Shown: positions 1 through 5,014, numbered from the stretch's first letter. The stretch is DNA of 5,014 bases from Burkholderiaceae bacterium (GCA_023260355.1 JALQVJ010000131.1:1-5014), one strand, 5' to 3'. Notes: a model not told the origin generated them from the letters alone. Translations and numbers: made by a program.

Positions 1-1
1 C

Positions 2-127
2 GAGCAGGCCAGCGCCGGTGCCAACGACCCCGGTGTCAAGTCAGTGGCGCGCATTTACGCGTACTACAAGCGTCACGGGGTTGCGACAGAGGTGATGGGG
101 GCGAGCTTCCGCAATGTGGGCCAAATC
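2..127 (+). pseudogene. tal: Transaldolase, internal fragment (cut at both ends)
   Basis: Transaldolase is a cytoplasmic enzyme of the non-oxidative pentose phosphate pathway that moves a dihydroxyacetone unit between sugar phosphates. Frame 2 from the left edge gives 42 residues with the family's late-barrel block: [11 protein letters not shown], then IYAYYKRHG, then [13 protein letters not shown]. This matches the region of TalA/TalB after the Schiff-base lysine, so the lysine lies before the window. The family should continue with a segment like LAGCDLLTI. Instead the frame runs through three unrelated codons to a stop at 137-139, exactly where the opposite-strand mutase sequence begins. 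The piece is therefore broken by a junction near 119-127, not by a natural stop. Identity is secure from the motif run. Whether the break exists in the genome or is an artefact is discussed in the findings. Confidence 0.88.
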
Positions 128-460
128 AAAAGCCACTGAAACGCCCTGCCCCCCGGCGGCCAGCGCCTTTCTGTAGAAAGCGTTCGATTCCTCAGCCGTT
201 GAAAAGCCCGCGTACTGGCGAATCGTCCAGGGCCGCACCGCATACATCGTGGCCTGTGGGCCGCGCAAAAACGGCTCAAACCCGGGCAAGGTGTTGGTGT
301 GCTCTAGGCCGTCCAAATCTTGTGCGGTGTAAAGCGGCTTGACCTCGATACCCTCGGGTGTCTGCCAATGCAAGCTTTCGATCGGTTGGCCTTTGAGTGA
401 CTTGCGCGCGGCAGCTTCCCAATCGGCAAGGGTTGCTTTTTCAAATTCGGGTTTGCTCAT
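119..460 (-). CDS. scpA: Methylmalonyl-CoA mutase large subunit, N-terminal 114 residues, truncated
   Basis: Methylmalonyl-CoA mutase is an adenosylcobalamin enzyme that interconverts (R)-methylmalonyl-CoA and succinyl-CoA, the last step of propionyl-CoA entry into the TCA cycle. The 114 authentic residues include the substrate-entry block GFEPFLRGP (about 60-68), [17 protein letters not shown] (71-87), [11 protein letters not shown] (87-97) and GVSVAFDLA (106-114). The family continues THRGYDSD, but here the frame passes into sequence antisense to transaldolase, so the last 25 codons down to position 41 are spurious. The full-length family is around 700-720 residues, so about 16% is present, without the rest of the barrel or the B12 domain. 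The start is supported by AGGAG at 468-472, 7 nt upstream. The gene is divergent from the GntR regulator, which probably controls it. The symbol could equally be mcm, mutA or sbm. Confidence 0.92.
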
Positions 461-467
461 TCAGACG

Positions 468-472
468 CTCCT
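468..472 (-). promoter_or_regulatory. Shine-Dalgarno AGGAG of the mutase gene
   Basis: The minus strand reads AGGAG followed by 7 nt and then ATG at 460-458. This perfect Shine-Dalgarno core at good spacing fixes the mutase start. Confidence 0.8.
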
Positions 473-503
473 GGGCATACAGACAACACGGACACCAATG
501 CTG

Positions 504-520
504 CCCCATTTTGCATGGGG
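504..520. repeat. Small inverted repeat in the mutase leader
   Basis: CCCCAT (504-509) and ATGGGG (515-520) form a perfect 6-bp stem around a 5-nt loop. It lies about 43 nt upstream of the mutase start and inside the predicted leader (about 613 to 461). It has no U-tract on either strand, so it is not an intrinsic terminator. A role is not shown, and a stem of this size can occur by chance. Confidence 0.4.
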
Positions 521-619
521 AACTTGCACGGGGATTGCATCCAACCCTGCAGCGAAGTTTGCGCGGGCTGCACCTGGCGTAGGGGCATACACGTCACTTT
601 AGATGCGTGGGATGTTGTC

Positions 620-648
620 ATTATTCATAATTATGAATGCAAAATCAA
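620..648 (-). promoter_or_regulatory. Predicted sigma-70 promoter of the methylmalonyl-CoA mutase gene
   Basis: Read on the minus strand, a -35 hexamer TTGATT (648-643) and a -10 hexamer AATAAT (625-620) are separated by exactly 17 nt. The -10 matches the sigma-70 consensus at 5 of 6 positions and the -35 at 4 of 6. Transcription would start near 613, giving a leader of about 150 nt before the mutase ATG. The 16-bp palindrome at 623-638 covers part of the -10 and most of the spacer, so a bound repressor would block RNA polymerase. Prediction is by inspection only. Confidence 0.55.
623..638. promoter_or_regulatory. 16-bp perfect palindrome, probable GntR-family operator
   Basis: ATTCATAATTATGAAT is identical to its reverse complement over 16 bp. 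It is the only long perfect palindrome I noticed in the divergent region. It lies in an AT-rich patch between the mutase and GntR genes, inside the predicted mutase promoter and just upstream of the likely -10 of the regulator. FadR/VanR-type GntR regulators bind as dimers to short palindromes and commonly autoregulate from divergent promoters. Assigning it to the adjacent regulator is inference from position and symmetry; I do not recognise it as a published motif. Confidence 0.6.
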
Positions 649-650
649 AT

Positions 651-656
651 TATAAG
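651..656 (+). promoter_or_regulatory. Possible -10 element of the GntR gene
   Basis: TATAAG matches the -10 consensus at 5 of 6 positions and lies about 38 nt upstream of the GntR ATG. No good -35 is present at 15-18 nt spacing, and the palindrome occupies that space, so the promoter would be weak or activator-dependent. It is only a candidate. Confidence 0.3.
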
Positions 657-693
657 CTAGACTAGGGACTCGAAAAACACACATATATCGCCT

Positions 694-1362
694 ATGTCTG
701 CCCTCACCCTGCAAAGCAGAGCCTTGTACCAAGACGTCGCCGAATTGCTGCGGCAACGGATCTTTGCGCGAGATTTGGCGCCAGGCGACTGGATCGATGA
801 GCTGCGCATTGCCGAGGAGCTAGGCATCAGCCGCACACCCCTGCGCGAAGCCATCAAGGTGCTGGCAGCCGAAGGACTTGTGACGATGAAGTTGCGCCGG
901 GGCGCCTATGTCACAGAGGTCAATGAAAAGGACTTGCGCGACGTGTACCACCTGCTGGCGCTTTTGGAGTCTGATGCAGCGCGGTCGGTCGCCCTCAACG
1001 CATCCGACCAAGAACTCAAGGCACTGCTTGAATTGCACCACCAATTGGGACAAGTGACTGGCAACCGAGACCGCTTCTTTGAGGTCAATGAAGCGTTTCA
1101 TGTCTTGCTTTTGGCGACCGCTGACAACCGCTGGCGGAACCAAGTGGTGGCCGATCTTCGCAAAGTCATGAAGCTGAACCGCCACCACTCCCTGTTCAAG
1201 TCGGGACGCGTCGAGCAATCTCTTGCAGAACACCAAGCAATCGTTGATGCGCTGCTGGCTCGCGATGGCCAAGCGGCGGCACAGGCGATGCAAGCCCATT
1301 TCGCCAATGGTTTGGCCGCCGCCGGGCACCAATCCGAGACCTCACTGCGCGCTGACGCATAA
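694..1362 (+). CDS. GntR-family transcriptional regulator, FCD (FadR/VanR) subfamily
   Basis: This is a 222-residue DNA-binding repressor or activator that probably senses a metabolite of propionate/methylmalonyl-CoA catabolism. Residues about 10-75 form the GntR winged helix: LYQDVAELLRQRI, then LRIAEELGISRTPLREAIK (the helix-turn-helix, about 37-55), then GLVTMKLRRGAYV (the wing). Residues about 80-205 form the all-helical FCD ligand domain. N132, H136 (NEAFH), H180 (AEHQAI) and H202 (AHF) fall where FCD proteins carry metal ligands, so a bound divalent metal is likely. The length is typical of the subfamily. No Shine-Dalgarno lies close to the ATG; the first G-rich stretch, at 665-667, is too far away, so translation may be weak or use a short leader. 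It is divergent from the mutase gene across a palindrome, the usual layout of a local regulator. The effector is inferred from context only. Confidence 0.9.
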   Translation: MSALTLQSRALYQDVAELLRQRIFARDLAPGDWIDELRIAEELGISRTPLREAIKVLAAEGLVTMKLRRGAYVTEVNEKDLRDVYHLLALLESDAARSVALNASDQELKALLELHHQLGQVTGNRDRFFEVNEAFHVLLLATADNRWRNQVVADLRKVMKLNRHHSLFKSGRVEQSLAEHQAIVDALLARDGQAAAQAMQAHFANGLAAAGHQSETSLRADA

Positions 1363-1397
1363 ACCGCCCTTCAGGCTGGTGGAGCCTCAGTCTTGTC

Positions 1398-2339
1398 TCA
1401 AGCGACTCTTTTGGGCGGCTGAGCGCTGGACGTGCCGCCCGTTTGCGTGACGAGCGCCACACCGCCCAAAATCAGCAGGCCACCCCAAAGGTGGTGCATG
1501 CCAATCGGCTCGCCCAACACCGCCCAGGCCACCCCGGCCGAATACAGCGGCGCCAAATAAAGCGTCATTCCCACACGACTTGCACCCAGAATGCGCTGGG
1601 TCCAGCTGTAGATCCAATACGCACCCACACCGGGCAAGAGCCCCGTCACCACCATCAAGCCGATCGCCTGCCAGCTCACCGCTGGCGTGCTCGACAAGCT
1701 CAACTCCCAGAGGGTAAACGGCGCCAAAACGACAACCCCTCCCCAAGCCATGGCTGTCAACTGCGCCATGGCAGAGAGCGGGCTTTGCCAGCGCTTTTGC
1801 AATAAAGCAAACGCCGCCCATGCGACTGCGGCGGCACACACCCACGCATCGCCCGGGACCAAGACCACTTCGCCTAGCCTGAGCCAATGCCCTTGGACGA
1901 TCACGTGGAGCACACCCGCCAGTGCCGCGGCGACACCGATGGCTTGATGCCAACGCAACCGCTCTCCCAGCCACCACACAGAGCCCAGCGCAATCATGAC
2001 GGGCGACGAAGAGTAAATCAGCGACAGGTTCATGGCGCTCGTGCTTTGTCCCGCCAAATAGACCCATGCGCCACAAATCCACATGCCGCACGCGCCAAGC
2101 ACCAGATAGCGCAGTGGATGTGTGCGCAACGCATCGAACACGCCCCTGATTTCACCCCTCGCCAAATAGGTCAGCACGCAGGCTGCAATCAGCCACCTTC
2201 CGAACGCCAACACATGTGGACTGACGATACCCGGCGCCACACGCGCAGCCAACAAATTGGTGGACCACAACAAGGGAATCAACCACAACACCCACGCGGC
2301 TTGGCGCCGCCGCCGCAGCTCAAGGGCGTCAAGCGACAT
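1398..2339 (-). CDS. EamA-family (DMT superfamily) transporter
   Basis: This is an inner-membrane protein of 313 residues, the usual size for ten-helix drug/metabolite transporters (RhaT/YdcZ-like). A short basic N-terminus (ELRRRRQ, 7-13) precedes about ten hydrophobic segments, ending near residue 298 with a polar tail. The two EamA repeats are visible as an internal duplication. The first has a proline at 113 and LGER at 124-127, followed by a glycine-rich helix. The second has a proline at 264 and LGEP at 275-278, followed by GGLLILGGVAL. Family members export amino acids, nucleosides or other small metabolites, but nothing here reveals the substrate. The start overlaps the dusA stop by 11 nt and no strong Shine-Dalgarno is seen, which suggests translational coupling to dusA. 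It converges with the GntR gene, leaving 35 nt between stops. Confidence 0.88.
   Translation of the reverse strand: MSLDALELRRRRQAAWVLWLIPLLWSTNLLAARVAPGIVSPHVLAFGRWLIAACVLTYLARGEIRGVFDALRTHPLRYLVLGACGMWICGAWVYLAGQSTSAMNLSLIYSSSPVMIALGSVWWLGERLRWHQAIGVAAALAGVLHVIVQGHWLRLGEVVLVPGDAWVCAAAVAWAAFALLQKRWQSPLSAMAQLTAMAWGGVVVLAPFTLWELSLSSTPAVSWQAIGLMVVTGLLPGVGAYWIYSWTQRILGASRVGMTLYLAPLYSAGVAWAVLGEPIGMHHLWGGLLILGGVALVTQTGGTSSAQPPKRVA
1413..1440. repeat. 7-bp inverted repeat at the end of the EamA gene, where it converges with the GntR gene
   Basis: GGGCGGC (1413-1419) pairs perfectly with GCCGCCC (1434-1440) around a 14-nt loop that contains AGCGCT. It lies in the last codons of the EamA gene and about 50 nt beyond the GntR stop. 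Plus-strand transcripts would meet it followed by only GTTTGC, and minus-strand transcripts by AAAAG, so neither direction has a proper U-tract. It could help stop read-through of the regulator transcript, but it may be only GC-rich coding sequence. Confidence 0.3.
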
Positions 2340-3372
2340 GATTCGTGGGCTCGGGCTGGGTATCGCCGTCAGTCGGTTGTGCTGACTTCAAAGCCTGCTG
2401 TGCCATGCGCCAAACGGCGCGAGGCGACTCGGGCTTGAGCTTGTGATTGCTCCACACTTGGCGCCACAGGCGCCCACCCCGTTGTCCGTGATACAGACCC
2501 AGCATATGGCGCGCAATCGCATACCAAGGACAGCCGTCTTCGGCGTGAGCGCGCTCCATGTAATCGACCATCGCCTCTTCAATGCTTTCCCGCGTTGGCG
2601 TTTCGAGGGGCGGCGCGTTCCAAAAGCGATGATCCCACTCCGTCATCAACCAAGGGCGGTAATAGGCCTCACGCCCAATCATCACGCCGTCTGCGTGCTG
2701 GAGATGGCGATCGATCTCTGCATTCGTCGTGATGCCACCGTTGACTGCGATCGTCAGGTGCGGGAAATCAACTTTCAGTTGGTGCGCAAGCTCGTAACGC
2801 AGTGGCGGAATTTCTCTGTTCTCCTTGGGGCTCAAGCCCTGAAGCCATGCGTTGCGGGCGTGAACAATAAACGTGTCACAGCCCGCCTCGCTCACCTTGC
2901 CGACAAAGTCACGCACGAATGCGTAGCTCTCGACGCGGTCAATGCCAATGCGGTGCTTCACGGTGACGGGGATCGACACCACGTCTTTCATCGCTTTGAC
3001 GCCATCGGCCACCAACTCTGGCTCGTTCATGAGGCAGGCGCCAAAAGCGCCGCGCTGCACGCGCTCGCTCGGGCAGCCGCAGTTGAGGTTGATTTCGTCA
3101 TAGCCCCAGTCCTGCCCCAACTTGGCCGCATGTGCCAACTCCTCGGGCTCACTCCCCCCAAGCTGCAAAGCGACAGGGTGCTCTTCAGCATTGAATCTCA
3201 AGTGCCGCGCGATATCACCGTGGCGCAAAGCCCCCGTGGTCACCATCTCGGTATAGAGCAAGGTGTGGCGACTCAACAGGCGATGAAAGAAGCGGCAATG
3301 GCGGTCCGTCCAATCCATCATTGGAGCAACGCTGAGACGCCAAGGGCTGAGCGGAGAAGAAGTCGAATCCAT
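2329..3372 (-). CDS. dusA: tRNA-dihydrouridine synthase A (DusA)
   Basis: DusA is a cytoplasmic FMN enzyme that uses NADPH to reduce uridine 20/20a in the tRNA D-loop to dihydrouridine. The 347-residue product has the whole family pattern. APMMDWTDRHCR (16-27) forms the FMN phosphate/ring region, and EINLNCGCPSERVQ (93-106) carries the catalytic cysteine at 100. VKHRIGID (138-145) has the FMN-contacting lysine 139. HARNAWLQGLSPKENR (171-186) is the segment that marks DusA rather than DusB or DusC. NGGI (211-214) and MIGREAY (231-237) complete the barrel. The ATG at 3372 is preferred because an extended -10 lies at exactly leaderless distance. A longer frame from a TTG at 3429 adds 19 unconserved residues and would start inside the phaB terminator. 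The last ~15 residues are polar and probably disordered. It overlaps the downstream transporter by 11 nt. Confidence 0.96.
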   Translation of the reverse strand: MDSTSSPLSPWRLSVAPMMDWTDRHCRFFHRLLSRHTLLYTEMVTTGALRHGDIARHLRFNAEEHPVALQLGGSEPEELAHAAKLGQDWGYDEINLNCGCPSERVQRGAFGACLMNEPELVADGVKAMKDVVSIPVTVKHRIGIDRVESYAFVRDFVGKVSEAGCDTFIVHARNAWLQGLSPKENREIPPLRYELAHQLKVDFPHLTIAVNGGITTNAEIDRHLQHADGVMIGREAYYRPWLMTEWDHRFWNAPPLETPTRESIEEAMVDYMERAHAEDGCPWYAIARHMLGLYHGQRGGRLWRQVWSNHKLKPESPRAVWRMAQQALKSAQPTDGDTQPEPTNHVA

Positions 3373-3378
3373 CCGCGA

Positions 3379-3384
3379 ATTATC
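3379..3384 (-). promoter_or_regulatory. Extended -10 promoter element of dusA, likely leaderless start
   Basis: The minus strand reads TGG followed by GATAAT. This is an extended -10 (TGn) with a hexamer matching the consensus at 5 of 6 positions. Six nucleotides follow before the dusA ATG, so the expected start point (7 nt downstream) is the A of the ATG. No -35 is seen at 17 nt, as is common for extended -10 promoters, and there is no Shine-Dalgarno before the ATG. Confidence 0.5.
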
Positions 3385-3427
3385 CCAGCCACGACCGGCC
3401 GCCCGCACCTGATCGCCAGTCGGACAC

Positions 3428-3451
3428 AAAAAAACCCGCCGAGGCGGGTTT
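3428..3451 (-). terminator. Rho-independent terminator of the pha operon
   Basis: On the minus strand, AAACCCGCC pairs with GGCGGGTTT as a GC-rich stem around a very short loop. The stem runs directly into seven consecutive T residues (3434 down to 3428). It starts about 20 nt after the phaB stop. The plus-strand reading has only three Ts after the stem, so it acts for the minus strand. It separates the pha transcript from dusA. Confidence 0.93.
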
Positions 3452-3471
3452 GTGTGAGCGGGCGTGGCCCA

Positions 3472-4209
3472 TCAACCGATGTGCAAACCACCGTTGACTG
3501 AGAAATCAGCACCGGTGGAATAACCGCTCTCCTCGCTGGCCAACCAAGAGACGATCGAGGCGATTTCGCTTGGCTCACCCAAGCGCTTGACAGGCACCGT
3601 AGCGACGATTTTCTCGAGCACGTCTGGACGAATGGCTTTCACCATATCGGTACCGACATAGCCGGGGCTCACGGTGTTCACGGTCACACCCTTGGTCGCC
3701 ATCTCTTGGGCCAAAGCCATGGTGAAGCCGTGCATACCCGCCTTGGCGGCGGAATAGTTGGTTTGGCCCGCTTGGCCCTTTTGACCGTTGACCGAGGAGA
3801 TCTGGATGATGCGCCCGAACCCTTGATCGACCATGTCCGCAACGACCTGTTTGGTCACGTTGAACATCGACGTGAGGTTGGTCGAAATGACCGCATTCCA
3901 GTCGTCAAGCGTCATCTTCAAGAACATGCGGTCACGCGTGATGCCTGCATTGTTGACGAGCACGGAGATGGGGCCATGTTCGGCCTTCGCCTTGGCAAAC
4001 GCCTCGACCGTCGAGTCCCACTCGGCCACATTACCGACGGACGCATAAAACGTGAAGCCCAATGCTTTTTGCTCATCGATCCACTTTTGATAGTCGCGCG
4101 TGGGGCCGCAGCCTGCGACCACTTTGAAACCGTCCTGGTGCAGGCGCTGACAAATTGCAGTCCCGATGCCACCCATACCGCCTGTCACGTAGGCCACTTT
4201 TTGACTCAT
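3472..4209 (-). CDS. phaB: Acetoacetyl-CoA reductase PhaB
   Basis: PhaB is a cytoplasmic NADPH-dependent short-chain dehydrogenase that reduces acetoacetyl-CoA to (R)-3-hydroxybutyryl-CoA, the monomer donor for polyhydroxybutyrate synthase. The 245 residues carry the Rossmann motif TGGMGGIG (9-16), NNAG (86-89), the active-site Asn111, Ser139, Tyr152 and Lys156 (NYSAAK), and SPGYVGTDM (181-189). The segments GCGP (34-37), SSVNGQKGQ (138-146) and the ending GADFSVNGGLHIG are specific to the PhaB group rather than FabG, and the length fits the 246-residue Cupriavidus enzyme. The ATG at 4209 has AGGAG 6 nt upstream. A longer frame from 4332 would intrude into phaA and add 41 unconserved residues. 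It lies 77 nt after phaA on the same strand and is followed by a terminator, so it is the last gene of the operon. Confidence 0.97.
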   Translation of the reverse strand: MSQKVAYVTGGMGGIGTAICQRLHQDGFKVVAGCGPTRDYQKWIDEQKALGFTFYASVGNVAEWDSTVEAFAKAKAEHGPISVLVNNAGITRDRMFLKMTLDDWNAVISTNLTSMFNVTKQVVADMVDQGFGRIIQISSVNGQKGQAGQTNYSAAKAGMHGFTMALAQEMATKGVTVNTVSPGYVGTDMVKAIRPDVLEKIVATVPVKRLGEPSEIASIVSWLASEESGYSTGADFSVNGGLHIG

Positions 4210-4215
4210 GTTGAT

Positions 4216-4220
4216 CTCCT
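4216..4220 (-). promoter_or_regulatory. Shine-Dalgarno AGGAG of phaB
   Basis: The minus strand reads AGGAG, then 6 nt, then the phaB ATG at 4209. It decides the 245-residue start over the longer open frame. Confidence 0.88.
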
Positions 4221-4247
4221 GTTGCTTGGTGTAAACCTGTTTGGATT

Positions 4248-4271
4248 GGGAACCCCTGAGCGGCAGTTCCC
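4248..4271. repeat. Inverted repeat in the phaA-phaB spacer
   Basis: GGGAAC (4248-4253) pairs with GTTCCC (4266-4271) around a 12-nt loop, midway in the 77-nt spacer. No T-run follows on the minus strand, so it should not terminate transcription between the two genes. It could be a transcript-stabilising or processing hairpin that shifts the phaA:phaB ratio, but this is inference from position. Confidence 0.4.
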
Positions 4272-4286
4272 CATTTGTTAAGAAAG

Positions 4287-4946
4287 TCAGCGCTCGACTG
4301 CCAAAGACACGCCCATGCCGCCGCCAATACACAATGCGGCGAGCCCCTTCTTGGCATCGCGCCTTTGCATCTCATGCAGCAAGGTGACCAAAATTCGGCA
4401 ACCAGACGCGCCGATGGGGTGGCCAATCGCAATGGCGCCACCATTGACATTGACCTTGCTGGCATCCAAGCCGAGCAGGTTGTTGACGGCACAGGCTTGG
4501 GCCGCAAAGGCCTCATTGAGTTCGAACAGGTCAACGTCATCGACGGACCAGCCAGCACGCGCAAGCGCCTTCTTCGAGGCAGGCACAGGGCCGAGCCCCA
4601 TGGTCTCGGGTGCCAACCCTGTCGTGGCGTAGCTAGCGATACGAGCCATGGGCTTCAGGCCGAGTTCTGCCGCCTTTTTGGCAGACATCACCATCACCGC
4701 AGCGGCGCCGTCATTGATGCCTGATGCGTTGCCAGCGGTCACGCTACCGGCCTTGTCGAACGCGGGGCGCAATCCGGCGAGCCCCTCTGCATTGGTTTTG
4801 CGGTTGATGAATTCATCGGTATCAAACACCACGGGGTCACCCTTGCGCTGGGGAATCAGGACGGGCACGATTTCGTCCTTGAATTTGCCGGCGTCCTGGG
4901 CTGCCGCCGCTTTGGTCTGGCTTGCCAAGGCCAACGCGTCTTGTGC
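4287..4946 (-). CDS. phaA: Acetyl-CoA acetyltransferase PhaA, C-terminal part
   Basis: PhaA is a biosynthetic beta-ketothiolase that condenses two acetyl-CoA to acetoacetyl-CoA, the first step of polyhydroxybutyrate synthesis. About 219 of the usual ~393 residues are present, beginning at AQDALALAS. Visible motifs are [49 protein letters not shown], the catalytic-histidine block [15 protein letters not shown] and the active-site cysteine loop CIGGGMG near the C-terminus. The nucleophilic cysteine of the N-terminal half is missing. The open frame continues upstream (a GTG lies at 4961-4959), but those codons do not resemble the expected thiolase segment before QDALA and read better on the other strand as a CoA-ester lyase. 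I therefore place the end of authentic sequence near 4946 and regard the GTG as not a real start. phaB follows 77 nt downstream. Confidence 0.94.
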   Translation of the reverse strand, partial: AQDALALASQTKAAAAQDAGKFKDEIVPVLIPQRKGDPVVFDTDEFINRKTNAEGLAGLRPAFDKAGSVTAGNASGINDGAAAVMVMSAKKAAELGLKPMARIASYATTGLAPETMGLGPVPASKKALARAGWSVDDVDLFELNEAFAAQACAVNNLLGLDASKVNVNGGAIAIGHPIGASGCRILVTLLHEMQRRDAKKGLAALCIGGGMGVSLAVER

Positions 4947-5014
4947 CTGGGGCTGGGGCACATCGACCTGCAGGCCGATCTGGGGATGAGTTGCGGACCC
5001 GACGAAGCCGAGCT
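4944..5014 (+). pseudogene. Probable HpcH/HpaI-type CoA-ester lyase (CitE-like), internal fragment
   Basis: The frame with codons at 4959-4961 onward reads [19 protein letters not shown]. It resembles the conserved block of citrate lyase beta/HpcH-HpaI family CoA-ester lyases, where a glycine, an ID pair and a DLG motif form part of the TIM-barrel active site. Upstream codons (CLGLG) may still belong to it, but beyond about 4944 the sequence is clearly antisense phaA. Only about 20 residues are visible, so the family call rests on a short motif recalled from memory. It could be another barrel enzyme. It runs off the right edge and has no start or stop. Confidence 0.5.

Noticed and set aside
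41..118. Continuation of the mutase frame for 25 residues beyond DLA, which would make a 139-residue short protein.
   Set aside because: These codons are antisense to clear transaldolase sequence and do not match the mutase family; they arise from the junction.
461..620. Cobalamin riboswitch ahead of the B12-dependent mutase.
   Set aside because: No B12-box-like conserved element or large multi-stem layout could be recognised by eye in this leader.
1373..1387. AGGCT/AGCCT hairpin just after the GntR stop as an intrinsic terminator.
   Set aside because: The stem is only 5 bp and is followed by CAGTCTTG, with no T-run in either direction.
1387..2091. A second minus-strand frame of 234 codons over the EamA gene.
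   Set aside because: It is glycine/arginine-rich with no membrane pattern, while the overlapping frame is a textbook two-repeat EamA transporter.
3373..3429. Upstream extension of dusA from a TTG at 3429.
   Set aside because: The extra 19 residues are not family-like, the start would fall in the pha terminator T-tract, and an extended -10 lies within the extension.
2443..3501. Long open frame of 352 codons on the plus strand opposite dusA.
   Set aside because: It lies antisense to a complete, motif-rich dusA, shows no recognisable domain and extends through the pha terminator; it is a shadow of GC-biased codon use.
4210..4332. Upstream extension of the phaB frame by 41 codons.
   Set aside because: It overlaps the phaA 3' end, and the internal ATG at 4209 has a perfect AGGAG and begins the conserved PhaB N-terminus.
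4947..4961. GTG at 4961 as a native start for a short 224-residue thiolase.
   Set aside because: It would lack the nucleophilic-cysteine half of the enzyme, and the upstream sequence resembles another gene on the opposite strand.
1..5014. CRISPR arrays, insertion sequences, tRNA or rRNA genes, tandem repeats, or a novel defence or mobile system.
   Set aside because: None was seen on either strand; apart from the two junctions, the window is filled by ordinary metabolic, tRNA-modification, transport and regulatory genes.

Overview
The window looks like DNA from a betaproteobacterium of the order Burkholderiales, probably Comamonadaceae. The basis is recalled protein resemblance: PhaA and PhaB are very close to the Cupriavidus/Comamonadaceae enzymes, the transaldolase fragment is Burkholderiales-like, and a GntR regulator lies divergent from methylmalonyl-CoA mutase. 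Codon use is moderately GC-rich and even through the interior. No search could be run, so the genus is open.

Layout. Positions 2-127 (+) are an internal piece of a transaldolase gene. It runs directly into the 5' part of a methylmalonyl-CoA mutase gene on the opposite strand (119-460, -). A 233-nt divergent region (461-693) follows, with a 16-bp perfect palindrome inside a good promoter for the mutase. Next is a GntR/FCD regulator (694-1362, +). Converging on it is a two-gene minus-strand unit: dusA (2329-3372), then an EamA/DMT exporter (1398-2339) that overlaps it by 11 nt. The remainder is the minus-strand polyhydroxybutyrate precursor operon: phaA (C-terminal part, 4287 to about 4946), phaB (3472-4209) and a strong intrinsic terminator (3428-3451). 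The last ~70 bases (about 4944-5014) read on the plus strand as a fragment of an HpcH/HpaI-type CoA-ester lyase.

Biology. PhaA condenses two acetyl-CoA and PhaB reduces the product to (R)-3-hydroxybutyryl-CoA for storage polymer. Methylmalonyl-CoA mutase links propionyl-CoA catabolism to succinyl-CoA, and the adjacent GntR protein probably controls it through the palindrome. DusA modifies tRNA, and the EamA protein is a membrane transporter of unknown substrate.

The most important observation is structural. At both ends, a gene on one strand is cut mid-domain and joined to a cut gene on the other strand. The terminal pieces are about 125 and 70 bases, near short-read length, and the left junction has a 9-bp microhomology readable as either gene. 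This pattern suggests amplification (MDA-like) or assembly chimeras at the ends of a contig. The interior is ordinary, well-formed bacterial chromosome, and I see no undescribed system in it.
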